Source: Flavobacterium aquatile LMG 4008 = ATCC 11947
GTDB lineage: Bacteria; Bacteroidota; Bacteroidia; Flavobacteriales; Flavobacteriaceae
Assembly: GCF_000757385.1 (NCBI RefSeq)
Contig: NZ_JRHH01000004.1
Coordinates: 310,001-374,000, forward strand
Reading direction: 5' to 3'
DNA length: 64,000 bases
In this document: positions 1 to 9,542 of the stretch, in pieces
Layout: each line of letters starts with the position of its first letter
Position numbering within the stretch: position 1 is the stretch's first letter
The notes under the pieces: model-generated
Database searches by the model: none
Told to the model about the DNA's origin: nothing
What the model saw: only the letters and a program-made list of their open reading frames with translations
Position numbers and translations under genes: made by a program

Positions 1-119
1 AAGAAATCTACTTCGGTACTTTCTAAAACTCTTTTTTTGAAAACTACAGTTGAGTCTTTCTCTTGTGAAAAAGCAAATCCAGAAAGAAAAAGTAAACAGT
101 ATATTATTTTATATCGCAT
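1..119 (-). CDS. DUF3570-like protein, N-terminal fragment
   Basis: This is an open reading frame that leaves the window at base 1, so only about 39 residues are visible. It starts with a typical signal peptide (MRYKIIYCLLFLSGFAFSQE) and continues into a stretch with EVDFL close to the cut. In Bacteroidota the gene after a DUF4266 lipoprotein and ApbE is usually a DUF3570 outer membrane or periplasmic protein, and the visible residues fit its start. The start codon lies 32 bases after the DUF4266 stop, so it is probably the last visible gene of the thioredoxin-ApbE-DUF4266 operon. The DUF3570 name rests mainly on context. Confidence 0.6.
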   Translation of the reverse strand, partial: MRYKIIYCLLFLSGFAFSQEKDSTVVFKKRVLESTEVDF

Positions 120-151
120 TGTATTTATATTGAAATTTCAAACTCCTTGAA

Positions 152-364
152 TTAATTGCAACCGCAACCTCCACCCGATTTTCCTCCATTTGCACCAGCA
201 GAACCTTCGCGATATACTTGAAAAGTAGTTTCGTATCGTTCGGCAGTTTTAGCAGAAAGTTTCATTTCTGGATCGTTTAGTTTTTCTTTTTCGTATTCTT
301 TTACAGAAGTACACGATTGTAATGTCAGCACTAAAATGATGGCAAAACTGATTTTCTTAATCAT
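152..364 (-). CDS. DUF4266 lipoprotein with Cys-rich C-terminus
   Basis: This is a 70-residue exported lipoprotein. The start chosen is the Met at 364, because it gives MIKKISFAIILVLTLQSC, a lipoprotein signal with lipobox LQSC. A longer frame up to 433 would overlap apbE and put cytosolic-looking residues before the signal. The mature part ends in a glycine-rich tail with GGGCGCN, the hallmark of DUF4266. The function of the family is unknown; it recurs with ApbE and DUF3570 proteins. The closing CxC pair could bind metal or be a redox or thioredoxin substrate, which is inference. It starts 4 bases after the apbE stop, so translational coupling is likely. Confidence 0.8.
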   Translation of the reverse strand: MIKKISFAIILVLTLQSCTSVKEYEKEKLNDPEMKLSAKTAERYETTFQVYREGSAGANGGKSGGGCGCN

Positions 365-368
365 AATG

Positions 369-1352
369 TTATATTTTATATTTTTTAATATCAATGCCTT
401 TCGATGCATGAATTTTCCCTTTATCATCAACAATTATACATTCAATTCCTTTTAATTGGTTTACTAAATCTAATCCTACTTCTACTCCGAGAACGAAGAT
501 GCCTGTCGCCAAAGCATCGGCAATTTCAGTTTGTTTAGCAAATACAGAAACACTAACAATTCCTGTTGCTGGATAACCTGTTCGTGGATCAATAATATGT
601 GAATATCGAATTCCGTTGAAAGACACAAATTTCTCATAACTTCCAGATGTTTCAACAGCACTATTATCCAATGGAAAAGTTGCAAACACTTTGTTTTTAT
701 TCATTGGATTTACAATTCCGACGGTCCAAAGTTCACCGTTAGGTTGTTTTCCCCAAGTATTGATATCACCAGAAACATTTACTAATCCAGAAGTACAACC
801 TTTAGATTGCAGTAATTCTTTCACTTTATCGGCAATATAACCTTGACCAATTCCGCCTAAACCCAATTTCATTCCGCTTAATTTCAAGAAAATAGTTTTA
901 TTTTCTTTGTCAAGAATAATATTTTGATATCCAATTCGTTCCACCGATTTTTTTATGGCTTCTGGCGTTGGCATTTCTTTCATACTTCCATCAAATTTCC
1001 AAATTTTATCCATTGAAGCATAAGAAATATCGAAAGCTCCGTTGGTTAGTTTAGATATTTTAATAGCTCTTTCTACTAAGTCAAATACTTCTTCATCTAC
1101 TTTTATAGGTTGAATTCCTGCATTTTTATTAATTTCAGATATTTGAGTAGTCGGAATCCAATCGGAAATTAAATTCTCAATTCGTTTTACTTCGTTTATT
1201 GCTAAATTACTGTATTCATTAGCTTTAATAGAATCGTTTGCCACTACAGAAATCTCAAACGGACTTCCAAGCATAGCCAATTTTCTCTTGTAAATCGTTT
1301 GACCAAAAGATGAAATTGTTGTTAGAAAAACTATAAACAAATACTTTTTCAT
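369..1352 (-). CDS. apbE: FAD:protein FMN transferase (ApbE family)
   Basis: ApbE enzymes cleave FAD and attach FMN covalently to a Thr or Ser of exported redox proteins. The 327-residue product begins with a signal peptide (MKKYLFIVFLTTISSFGQ), as expected for a periplasmic enzyme. Family motifs are visible: the flavin-binding GLGGIGQGYIADK segment in the middle, NVSGDI after it, and the metal/FAD site around HIIDPRTGYPA near residue 250. The length is normal for the family. It sits 4 bases after the thioredoxin gene and 4 bases before the DUF4266 gene, so these are one operon. No classical flavinylated partner such as an FMN-binding domain protein is visible in the window; the partner could be further downstream. 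Confidence 0.93.
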   Translation of the reverse strand: MKKYLFIVFLTTISSFGQTIYKRKLAMLGSPFEISVVANDSIKANEYSNLAINEVKRIENLISDWIPTTQISEINKNAGIQPIKVDEEVFDLVERAIKISKLTNGAFDISYASMDKIWKFDGSMKEMPTPEAIKKSVERIGYQNIILDKENKTIFLKLSGMKLGLGGIGQGYIADKVKELLQSKGCTSGLVNVSGDINTWGKQPNGELWTVGIVNPMNKNKVFATFPLDNSAVETSGSYEKFVSFNGIRYSHIIDPRTGYPATGIVSVSVFAKQTEIADALATGIFVLGVEVGLDLVNQLKGIECIIVDDKGKIHASKGIDIKKYKI

Positions 1353-1356
1353 TGTT

Positions 1357-1785
1357 TTATAAAGAATTTAAAAGCTTAACATATTGCTCTGCTGATACAT
1401 TTTTAAAACCAGTCATTCCTTTTACTTTGCCATTTTTATCAAGCTTAACTACTAGAGGAAAATTACCTTCTTTATTATATTTCTCGGCTAATTTTTTATT
1501 GTTTTCAGTAAGTTCTGCTGAAAGTTGATTGGCTTTCTTTTTTGGAAAATCGGCTTTAATTAAAACATATTTTTCATCCGCTTCTCTTTTAAAAGCTTCC
1601 GATTTCCATATGTTTTTTTCTAATTTCATGCATGGTGCACACCAATCTGATCCAGAAAAAACAACTATTATTTCTTTGTTCTCTCTAGAAGCTTCAATCT
1701 TGGCTTCTTCCAATGATGATTTCCAGTTTTGAGAAAACGCTACAGCAGAAAATAAAAGCACAACTAATAATCCAATTTTTTTCAT
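1357..1785 (-). CDS. Periplasmic thioredoxin-family protein
   Basis: This 142-residue exported thioredoxin-fold protein starts with a signal peptide (MKKIGLLVVLLFSAVAFSQ) and carries the redox-active CxxC in SDWCAPCMKLE near residue 50. The pattern, with KxxVLIKADF and a cis-Pro segment GNFPLVV, resembles the DUF255 / thioredoxin_7 group. It probably reduces or isomerises periplasmic disulfides. As the first gene of the minus-strand operon with apbE and the DUF4266 lipoprotein, a role in keeping Cys residues of the DUF4266 or DUF3570 partner reduced is plausible but inferred. The promoter should lie in the 1786-1984 gap shared with the divergent sulfatase-fold gene. Confidence 0.88.
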   Translation of the reverse strand: MKKIGLLVVLLFSAVAFSQNWKSSLEEAKIEASRENKEIIVVFSGSDWCAPCMKLEKNIWKSEAFKREADEKYVLIKADFPKKKANQLSAELTENNKKLAEKYNKEGNFPLVVKLDKNGKVKGMTGFKNVSAEQYVKLLNSL

Positions 1786-1984
1786 AATTCTAATTTTATA
1801 AAGTAAAACATTTTAAACTAATTTTTGCCCTACATTATTTTATGTAAAAGTATAGTTTAAAATGAAAACTAAAACATTTGAAAATTATTTTAAGCCAATT
1901 TTAATTTAAGCGATTCTTAAGTTAGTATTAAGTGAATCTTAAACACAAACCTGTTATCTAGCAATAACTTTACTCAAAAAAACA

Positions 1985-4078
1985 ATGCAATTATTTAAGA
2001 AAAATTCTCCTTTTTTTAACCTAACTTTTTTCTACTTATTAGTCAGTTTGCTATTGCGAGTTGTTCTGATGTTTCATCCAATTACACAAAGCAGGTTTAC
2101 CTTTTTTGAAATTGTAAAAATTTTTGGATTTGGATTTCTATCCGATTTTTTGATTTTTATAATTTGTAGTTTTTTTCTATGGTTGTACTTGATTTTTTTA
2201 TCCAATAATAAGTATTCAAAACCTTATGGATACATCATTTTTGGCTTCTTTGTAGTTTTATTTCTTTACATTCTATCTGGTAAATCTGTTTTACATGAAT
2301 ATGGTGGTTCTCTCCCAGAAATTGGATTAGTATTCGTTGGAATTAAAGCAACTTTATTCGGATTAATGTTATTTTTACCCAAGCTGCGATCCAAAATTCG
2401 ATTGATTTCATTTTCAATAACTATCTTTATTTTTGTGCTATTGATCATTCAAAATGCAGTAAGCGAATTCTTTTTTTGGAATGAATTTGGCGTACGATAC
2501 AACTTTATCGCTGTAGATTATCTCATTTATACAACGACGGTTATTGGAAATATTCTAGAATCGTATCCTATAATTCCTCTATTTTCTATTATCGGAATTA
2601 CAGCATTAACTATCACCTATCTAATTGTAAAAAGATCAAAAAACTACATCTACTCTATCCCTAACTTTACTGAAAAACTTAAAAATTTTGGCATTTATAT
2701 TGTTCTATTTATTATTTCATTTGTAGCAAATCCGATTTTAGTAAAGCAACAAAATTCACAAAATACATTTGCTAATAATCTTCAAGCTAATGGTGTTTAC
2801 AGTTTTTATTTGGCTTTTACAAACAGTGAACTTGACTACACTACCTATTATAAAACTCTTGCAGATAAAGAAGCTTTTTCGATTTTAGAAAATCAACTGT
2901 CAGGAATAAAAAACAATTCGACGCAAAGAACTATTACTAGTAAAGCTGAAGAAATTCATAAAAATGTAGTACTTATTACAATTGAAAGTTATAGTGCGAG
3001 TTTCATGAAAGAATATGGTGGAAAAGATAACATTACGCCTTTTTTAGATTCTTTAGCTACGCAAAGTTTACAATTCACTAATCTTTATGCCGTTGGAAAT
3101 AGAACTGTTCGCGGACTTGAAGCTGTGACGCTTTGTTTGCCTCCAATGGCTGGAGAAAGCGTGGTTAAACGCAAAGATAATAAGAACAAATTTTCAACAG
3201 GAAGTTTGTTTAAAGAACGCAATTATAGTGTAAAATTCATGTATGGTGGCGATTCGTACTTTGATAATATGGGTGATTTCTTTACTGGTAACGGTTATGA
3301 AATAGTAGATAAAAAGTCTTTTAAACCTGAAGAAATTTCTTTTTCAAACATTTGGGGTGTTTGCGATGAAGATATGTATAAAAAAGCTATAAATGTTATG
3401 AATGAAGAAAGTAAAACTAACAAAAGTTTTTTTAATCATATAATGACGGTTAGCAATCACAGACCTTTTACGTATCCTGATGGAAAAATCGATATTTCAT
3501 CTGATAAAAAATCTAGAAAAGGTGGTGTAAAATATACCGATTATGCTTTAAGAAATTTCTTTAAAATGGCAGAAAAACAACCTTGGTTTAAGAATACTGT
3601 TTTTGTAATTCTAGCCGATCATTGCGCTTCATCCTCAGGAAAAACAGAACTTCCAGTAGAAAAATATCGAATTCCAGCGATGATTTATTCACCCGGATTT
3701 ATTTTGCCAAGTCGAAATAATATTTTAATGTCACAAATTGATGTTATGCCTACTCTATTTGGGCTGTTAAACTTTAAATATAAAAGTAAATTTTATGGAC
3801 AAGATGTATTTTCAAAAGATTATAAACCACGTGCTTTAATTGCAACTTATCAAGATTTAGGACTGATAAAAGACGATGTTCTAACAATTATTTCGCCTGT
3901 GAAGAAAGCAAAACAATTTAAATTATTGCTTAAAGATAATCATCTAAATGATGGTAAAATCCCTATTTTGTATGATGAAAAAATAATGAAACAGCCGCGA
4001 GTAGATTTAATAAACGAGACTATTTCCTATTATCAAACTGCAGCAAAAATTCTTGATGAAAAGAAATACGATAAATAA
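1985..4078 (+). CDS. LTA synthase family protein (sulfatase fold)
   Basis: This 697-residue membrane enzyme has about five to seven hydrophobic segments in the first 260 residues and then an extracytoplasmic alkaline-phosphatase-superfamily domain from about 320 to 640. The domain opens with VVLITIESYS (metal-binding Glu), carries a Thr in GNRTVRG (about residue 374) where the family's catalytic Thr is expected, and has the ADHCASS metal motif further on. Gram-negative relatives transfer phosphoglycerol or phosphoethanolamine to envelope glycans; the substrate here cannot be read from sequence. It is transcribed divergently from the thioredoxin operon and ends only 4 bases from the convergent vWA gene. 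Confidence 0.88.
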   Translation: MQLFKKNSPFFNLTFFYLLVSLLLRVVLMFHPITQSRFTFFEIVKIFGFGFLSDFLIFIICSFFLWLYLIFLSNNKYSKPYGYIIFGFFVVLFLYILSGKSVLHEYGGSLPEIGLVFVGIKATLFGLMLFLPKLRSKIRLISFSITIFIFVLLIIQNAVSEFFFWNEFGVRYNFIAVDYLIYTTTVIGNILESYPIIPLFSIIGITALTITYLIVKRSKNYIYSIPNFTEKLKNFGIYIVLFIISFVANPILVKQQNSQNTFANNLQANGVYSFYLAFTNSELDYTTYYKTLADKEAFSILENQLSGIKNNSTQRTITSKAEEIHKNVVLITIESYSASFMKEYGGKDNITPFLDSLATQSLQFTNLYAVGNRTVRGLEAVTLCLPPMAGESVVKRKDNKNKFSTGSLFKERNYSVKFMYGGDSYFDNMGDFFTGNGYEIVDKKSFKPEEISFSNIWGVCDEDMYKKAINVMNEESKTNKSFFNHIMTVSNHRPFTYPDGKIDISSDKKSRKGGVKYTDYALRNFFKMAEKQPWFKNTVFVILADHCASSSGKTELPVEKYRIPAMIYSPGFILPSRNNILMSQIDVMPTLFGLLNFKYKSKFYGQDVFSKDYKPRALIATYQDLGLIKDDVLTIISPVKKAKQFKLLLKDNHLNDGKIPILYDEKIMKQPRVDLINETISYYQTAAKILDEKKYDK

Positions 4079-4082
4079 AATG

Positions 4083-6110
4083 CTACAATAATCCGTTGTA
4101 TTTTCTTAAAAACCATTCGCTTGCCAATGTTATTGCTATTAAAACCAGCAACCAAACCCAATCAATTAAAGGAGTTTTCTTAACAATGCTTTTCTGAATT
4201 GCTTTATAATCCTCGTTTTCAAGTAAAGTTTTAATTAAATTATCTACTTGATTAGGAACAAAAACAGCACCATTTGTTTGTGAAGCCAATTGTTTTAATT
4301 TGTTTAAATCTGGATTTACGAATTGTTTTTCAATATCAAAATCTAATATTTCAAATCTACTTGAATAACTTGCGTTAGAATTTAATTCTTTCACTGAAAA
4401 CGAATATTGCCCAGCAGATAATCCGTCAAGATTTACCTTGAAACTATTGTTAGTTTTCAATAAATCGTAGCGTTTAACTTGCTTAGATTTGGTATTTGTA
4501 ACAGCAATTGTCAAACGTGCTTTTTCGTCAAATTCGTAGTTTTTGTTGAAATATTGAGCCGTTATTTCTAGAGCATCACCAGAATTGTAAAAACGTTCGT
4601 GATTTACAATTAACGATTTTTTAGAATCATTTGAAGCTAAAAACTGAATAGTTTTATCTAGAAAAACATCAAATTCTTCGAATGATTTTTTATCTACATA
4701 ACTGTGAGCACGCCATTTCCAAATGTTTTCACCAAATAAATAAGCATTTCGTTTTCCTTGATTATCAAAAAAGGTTAACAACGGTTGCTCTGTATCGACA
4801 TTTCTAATTCTTGACGATAATAAAGTTGAAGTATTTTCATTTGGAGTAATCGTTCCGAACGGATTTTCTAAAGGAGGAAAATTTTCGAAACCTAAATTAT
4901 CAATCGCAAAAAGATTAAAATCGGAATCGAAATTAGTCAAATAATCTTCTTTTTGATTGGACATTTTAAAATCAATTTGATCTTGCTGCTGACTTAAAAA
5001 TCCGAAATCGGTATTCAATCCTGTTATAATCCAAGTGTTTATTTTAAGATTTTTATTGGCATCAAATACTTGCTTGTAAGTTCCGTTTGGTTGATAAATT
5101 ACTAAAACATTGTACTTATTTAAATCACTGATTTGATTTGGTTTAAGTATTGTTACTTTACGTTGAGCATTAGTTTCTATTCCGCGTTTTAAAGCGCCAA
5201 TATCAGGATGATTTATTGCTGAAATGATTGCAACTTCAGTTTTCTGATCTATAATTTCTACTGCAAATTTCTTCGAATTATTATAAGTATTTTTTTCAGA
5301 TTCTGATGAAGTTAGTGACGCATTAAAAATTTGAAGTCCAGTTTTATCAGCTGGCAACAGTACATTAATAACTGCCGATTTATTTGATGGAGAAAAAGAT
5401 ACACTTTGTTTGTTTAAAACATTGTTTCCTTGAGAAATGGCAAAATTTGCAGTTACCGATTTGGTTCCGGCATATTGAAGAAATACTTCTACAGGAAATT
5501 TATTCTTGTGAAAAGCGTATTTGTTTACATTAATCTGATTGATTTTTAAATCTAAATATGTCGTTGTATCACCAACAACCAAAGGGTAAACTTTATTATT
5601 TACATCAAAACTAAAAACATAATCTGAACCCGAAGTTTGATTTCCATCTGAAATTAAAACAGTTGGGAAGGTCAAATTTTTGTTGATACTTTTTAAATTT
5701 TTAGCAACTTCATCAATATTGGTTTGAGTTCCTTTAAAATCGAAAGTTTCTGATGGCTGAAATTCCGAATCAAAACTATACGATTGAACATCAAATTTGT
5801 CTTTCAGTTTAGAATTTGAAGCTAATTTTGTGTAAACATCTTGCGCAATTTCGTTCGCTTTTAGATCGACAATCGAACTTGAATTATCAACTATAATTGG
5901 TAACGGTGTTTTAATTGTCTCGAAGGAACTTCTGCTAACAATAGGATTAATCAATAAAAGTAACAATCCAAAAACAGATAGAAAACGTAAAAAAGCTAAG
6001 AGTTTAGTCATCTTAGACTTACTCTTAGCTCTGTAGAAATATTGAAAATACGACAAACCACCAGCAATTATAACTGATAAAATTAGTAATGCGATTGTCG
6101 TTTTGTTCAT
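4083..6110 (-). CDS. vWA-like membrane protein (BatA-like)
   Basis: This 675-residue protein has two N-terminal membrane segments (about residues 5-25 and 40-60), a large presumably periplasmic region and a final hydrophobic segment (WVWLLVLIAITLASEW) before a short cytosolic tail. A von Willebrand A-like domain starts near residue 90 with PIIVDNSSSI, fitting the DxSxS metal site, followed by LISDGNQTSG. Such proteins are common in Bacteroidota near aerotolerance (Bat) genes, but no bat genes or MoxR ATPase are adjacent here. The precise role is unknown. It converges tail to tail with the sulfatase-fold gene. Confidence 0.75.
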   Translation of the reverse strand: MNKTTIALLILSVIIAGGLSYFQYFYRAKSKSKMTKLLAFLRFLSVFGLLLLLINPIVSRSSFETIKTPLPIIVDNSSSIVDLKANEIAQDVYTKLASNSKLKDKFDVQSYSFDSEFQPSETFDFKGTQTNIDEVAKNLKSINKNLTFPTVLISDGNQTSGSDYVFSFDVNNKVYPLVVGDTTTYLDLKINQINVNKYAFHKNKFPVEVFLQYAGTKSVTANFAISQGNNVLNKQSVSFSPSNKSAVINVLLPADKTGLQIFNASLTSSESEKNTYNNSKKFAVEIIDQKTEVAIISAINHPDIGALKRGIETNAQRKVTILKPNQISDLNKYNVLVIYQPNGTYKQVFDANKNLKINTWIITGLNTDFGFLSQQQDQIDFKMSNQKEDYLTNFDSDFNLFAIDNLGFENFPPLENPFGTITPNENTSTLLSSRIRNVDTEQPLLTFFDNQGKRNAYLFGENIWKWRAHSYVDKKSFEEFDVFLDKTIQFLASNDSKKSLIVNHERFYNSGDALEITAQYFNKNYEFDEKARLTIAVTNTKSKQVKRYDLLKTNNSFKVNLDGLSAGQYSFSVKELNSNASYSSRFEILDFDIEKQFVNPDLNKLKQLASQTNGAVFVPNQVDNLIKTLLENEDYKAIQKSIVKKTPLIDWVWLLVLIAITLASEWFLRKYNGLL

Positions 6111-6156
6111 TTTTTAGTTTAAATATTAATGTGTTTAGCGATATGCTAACAATTTT

Positions 6157-6903
6157 CTAAGTTAACATTCCGCCGCAAACATTTAATACTTGTCCAGAAA
6201 CATAAGCACTCATATCTGAAGCAAAGAAAAGGCAAGCATTGGCAACGTCTTCCGGTGTTCCGCCACGTTTTAACGGAATAGAATCTCTCCAACCTTGGAC
6301 AACATCTTCGTTTAGTTTTGCAGTCATTTCGGTTTCAATAAAACCTGGAGCGATTGCGTTACAACGGATATTTCTAGAACCCAATTCTAAAGCAACAGAT
6401 TTTGTAAAACCAATCATACCAGCTTTAGATGCAGCATAATTTGCTTGTCCGGCGTTACCTTTTACACCAACAACACTGCTCATGTTTACAATAGAACCTT
6501 TTCGGTTTTTCAACATAATTTTTTGAACCGCTTTTGTCATATTGAAAACCGATTTTAAGTTGATTTCGATTACTTTATCAAAATCTTCTTCGCTCATTCT
6601 CATCAACAAATTATCTTTTGTGATTCCGGCATTATTGATTAAAACATCAACGTTTCCAAAGTCTGCCATAACATCGTCAACCAGTTTTTGAGCTTCATTA
6701 AAGTCGGCGGCGTTTGATTTATATCCTTTTGCTTTAATTCCTAAAGCTGTCAATTCATTTTCTAAAGCTAGAGCTGATTCTGCAGATGAACTGTATGTGA
6801 AAGCTACATTTGCTCCGTGTTGTGCAAATACTTTTGCAATTCCGCTACCAATTCCACGACTTGCACCAGTGATAATAGCTACTTTTCCTTCAAGTAATTT
6901 CAT
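6157..6903 (-). CDS. fabG: 3-oxoacyl-[ACP] reductase FabG
   Basis: This 248-residue short-chain dehydrogenase shows the NADP-binding TGASRGIG motif at residues 13-20, NNAG near 90, the catalytic Ser in NMSSVVG and the YAASKAG Tyr/Lys pair near 155. Length, IAPGFIETEMT and the ending CGGMLT are typical for FabG of fatty acid synthesis, which reduces 3-oxoacyl-ACP to 3-hydroxyacyl-ACP in the cytosol. It stands between the vWA gene and the LRR gene. A strong hairpin at 6982-7009, terminating the upstream LRR gene, separates it from that gene, so it probably has its own promoter in 6904-6980. Confidence 0.93.
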   Translation of the reverse strand: MKLLEGKVAIITGASRGIGSGIAKVFAQHGANVAFTYSSSAESALALENELTALGIKAKGYKSNAADFNEAQKLVDDVMADFGNVDVLINNAGITKDNLLMRMSEEDFDKVIEINLKSVFNMTKAVQKIMLKNRKGSIVNMSSVVGVKGNAGQANYAASKAGMIGFTKSVALELGSRNIRCNAIAPGFIETEMTAKLNEDVVQGWRDSIPLKRGGTPEDVANACLFFASDMSAYVSGQVLNVCGGMLT

Positions 6904-6981
6904 ATTAGTAAAAATTAGTTTGTTTTTTAATTAAATACAAATATAGTGGAATAATGAAGTATTAAAAATGGTTTAACAAAA

Positions 6982-7009
6982 AAATCCCAAAAACTAATTT
7001 ATGGGATTT
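6982..7009 (-). terminator. Rho-independent terminator after LRR gene
   Basis: The arms AAATCCCA (6982-6989) and TGGGATTT (7002-7009) form a perfect 8-bp stem. Read on the minus strand the hairpin is followed by a T-rich run. It sits just after the stop of the LRR gene. Confidence 0.85.
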
Positions 7010-7014
7010 CAGTT

Positions 7015-9462
7015 TTATTGTTTTATAAATTTACTTCTAGAAATTCCTTTATCAGTATAAACTTCTACAAAGTAACTTCCGGCCGTTAAACCAGAAACAT
7101 CAATACTGCTTTTGGTTGAAGCGTTGGTAACTGTCATAAGTATTTGCCCCAAAATATTATACAATTTAATACTCTTCACTTCAATTTTGTTCATTACTTT
7201 GAAATGTAAAATATCTTTAGTTGGATTTGGATAAAGCGTTAGATAATTGCCAAAATCAAAGTCTTGATTATCTAAAGCAGCAACAGTTGTTGTAGCGGGA
7301 TCAGTTACAATCGGGAAATTATAATCAAAATAAATACTCGCCGAATTCGAAAATGTATTTCCTAAAACTAACGTTGATTTCGTTTTAATTTTAAAAGCAA
7401 CATAACCATCATTGTTAGCATCATCAAAAGGTAAATTGATATTCTCAAAGATAAATTCTACTTTATTACCATTTATTCTCGTGTAGAAATTATGACTACT
7501 ATGTTGTGAAATCAAAGTACCAATATCAAACTTAGCAGTATCAATTACATCGGCTACAACAATATTTTGTGCAGTAAAAGTTCCTGTATTTTCAAAACGG
7601 ATAACATAATGAACATATTGACCAACCATACTTGGCGTAATAGTAGTACCTTCCAAGCAAGTTTTATCATTTGGATCATAGGAATTAACAACTATTTGAT
7701 TTAGTGTAAATATATTGTCATTTGGAGTTTCGTCAGTTGAACCAACAATTGTTGCCGTATAATGTAATATATCATCACTATTCACTGCTGGAATTTCCAT
7801 TGGGGAATTGATATTGAATACCAGATCAATTTCTCGAGTTTCAAACGGATTAAGATTATTATAATTCCAATTTAAACTGTTCGTAGCAGAACCTATATTC
7901 ACAGGATTCGAAGAAACCAAATCCATAAGCGTTTCATCAAAATTAAAATTCAATGAACCATTTGCTACCTGATTCCCTTTGTTTTTATAAATAATTTTAT
8001 AATGAGTATCAAATCCGGGACGAGCTACTTCTATTGGAATGATTGTAATTTCCAAATCATTTTTAATACCGTTAGAGGTTATACAAAAATTTTGAGTATA
8101 TGGACTTGTTGATGATGGAAAACTTATTGTTGTTGAAGGTGGTGAAACAGTAAAATAACTTGGATTTTCTAATTGCGGTGTTAACGTATGATTTCCTGAT
8201 TGAACTGGAATAGAATAATTATTTTCCTGATCAGTAATATAAACCCCTACTAAATTTGAATTTTGCAATCTATTTATTTTTAAATCATAAAAAGGCAAAT
8301 CATTACTATCACATCCATTATTATTTAAATCTATTTTACTGTTTCCTTGAATAGTATAATAAGTACCACCCGGAACAAATGAACAATAGGTATTAATCTG
8401 TACATTTGGATAAGCATCATTTATATAAGATAAATCAGCTAATTCATTTTCGTCACAGCAAATATACTGAAGTGAATTGCCACTAAATTGAAGTACAGGT
8501 TGATAGCTACCATTTTTAATAAATAAAGATGATATTTCGTTATTTTGCATATAAACAGAATAAAGATTAAAACAACTATTCAAGTTTAAACTTGTTAAAT
8601 TATTATTAGAACATAAAAAAGAGTATAAACTAATACAGCCCTCCAAAGTTATGGTTTCTAATAGATTCGAGTTACATTCCAAAGAATATAGATTACTTAA
8701 TCCTGTTAAATCTAATGAAGTTAAGAGATTACTATTACAATTTAAATCTATTAAACTATTTGTGTTTATAGCTGTTAAAGAGGATAATTGGTTATTATTA
8801 CAACTAACATATTTTAGGTTTGATAAATTGTTAAAATTTAGTGAGGTTAACTGATTATTGTAAATATTTAATCTAATTAAATTGTTGAGTCCACTTAAAT
8901 TAATAGTAGTCAAAGAGTTATTTTCACAATCTATTCTTTGAAGATTAATACAATTGCTTAAACTCAAACTATTTAAAAGATTACCTGAACAATAAACTTC
9001 CTCTAAATCAGTTAAAGAATTCAAATTTAAAGTTGTAATTTGATTGAATGAACACTTTAAGATTGTTAGATTAACTAACTGACTTACATTTAAACTTGAA
9101 ATTTGATTACCTGAACAATCTAATTCGTTCATACTAATTAATTGATTAATAGTTAAGTTTGTCAAATTATTACCTGAACAATTTAAATAATTCAAATTTG
9201 TGAAACTTAATATGCCTGTCAAATTGCTAATATTTGAAAATGGTAAATGCAGATAACTAACTTGTAGAGCTTCTGATACCTGTATGTTACCATCATTATT
9301 CTGGTCAATTTTAAAATACTGACCTGATAAATCTTTTGCAATTCCAATAAATTGGTCAGATTCCAATAATTTTGCCTTAAAATTAGCATCTGGAATTGTT
9401 ACAATTTGAGATGAACATAAAAAACAAGAAAATAATAAGCCTATTAGGTAAATTTGTTTCAT
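7015..9462 (-). CDS. Secreted leucine-rich-repeat protein, T9SS cargo
   Basis: This 815-residue exported protein starts with a signal peptide (MKQIYLIGLLFSCFLCSSQ). Residues about 75-330 form roughly a dozen internalin-like leucine-rich repeats of about 21 residues with the pattern LxxLxCxxNxLxxLxL. A segment with D-N-N-G-D lies before them. Residues about 370-720 look like the DUF7619 / Ig-like conserved-repeat region found in Bacteroidota surface proteins. The end is a type IX secretion sorting domain, from LYPNPTKDIL through GLTAGSYFVEV to SRSKFIKQ. It should therefore be secreted or anchored at the cell surface by the Por system. Binding partner is unknown; adhesion is a reasonable guess. 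Confidence 0.9.
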   Translation of the reverse strand: MKQIYLIGLLFSCFLCSSQIVTIPDANFKAKLLESDQFIGIAKDLSGQYFKIDQNNDGNIQVSEALQVSYLHLPFSNISNLTGILSFTNLNYLNCSGNNLTNLTINQLISMNELDCSGNQISSLNVSQLVNLTILKCSFNQITTLNLNSLTDLEEVYCSGNLLNSLSLSNCINLQRIDCENNSLTTINLSGLNNLIRLNIYNNQLTSLNFNNLSNLKYVSCNNNQLSSLTAINTNSLIDLNCNSNLLTSLDLTGLSNLYSLECNSNLLETITLEGCISLYSFLCSNNNLTSLNLNSCFNLYSVYMQNNEISSLFIKNGSYQPVLQFSGNSLQYICCDENELADLSYINDAYPNVQINTYCSFVPGGTYYTIQGNSKIDLNNNGCDSNDLPFYDLKINRLQNSNLVGVYITDQENNYSIPVQSGNHTLTPQLENPSYFTVSPPSTTISFPSSTSPYTQNFCITSNGIKNDLEITIIPIEVARPGFDTHYKIIYKNKGNQVANGSLNFNFDETLMDLVSSNPVNIGSATNSLNWNYNNLNPFETREIDLVFNINSPMEIPAVNSDDILHYTATIVGSTDETPNDNIFTLNQIVVNSYDPNDKTCLEGTTITPSMVGQYVHYVIRFENTGTFTAQNIVVADVIDTAKFDIGTLISQHSSHNFYTRINGNKVEFIFENINLPFDDANNDGYVAFKIKTKSTLVLGNTFSNSASIYFDYNFPIVTDPATTTVAALDNQDFDFGNYLTLYPNPTKDILHFKVMNKIEVKSIKLYNILGQILMTVTNASTKSSIDVSGLTAGSYFVEVYTDKGISRSKFIKQ

Positions 9463-9474
9463 AAATATTTATTT

Positions 9475-9517
9475 AAAAAAAAAATCAAAGCCTATTCTTT
9501 ATTAGAAATGCTTTGAT
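9475..9517 (-). terminator. Terminator after sucD
   Basis: Perfect inverted arms ATCAAAGC (9484-9491) and GCTTTGAT (9510-9517) are followed on the minus strand by about ten T residues (A run 9475-9484). This ends the sucD transcript before the LRR gene. Confidence 0.85.
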
Positions 9518-9542
9518 ATTTTTATTAGAAAACTAAAGAATA

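Noticed and set aside
152..433. Longer DUF4266 frame starting at 433
   Set aside because: The extra 23 residues overlap apbE and come before a perfect lipoprotein signal; the ATG at 364 explains the product better.
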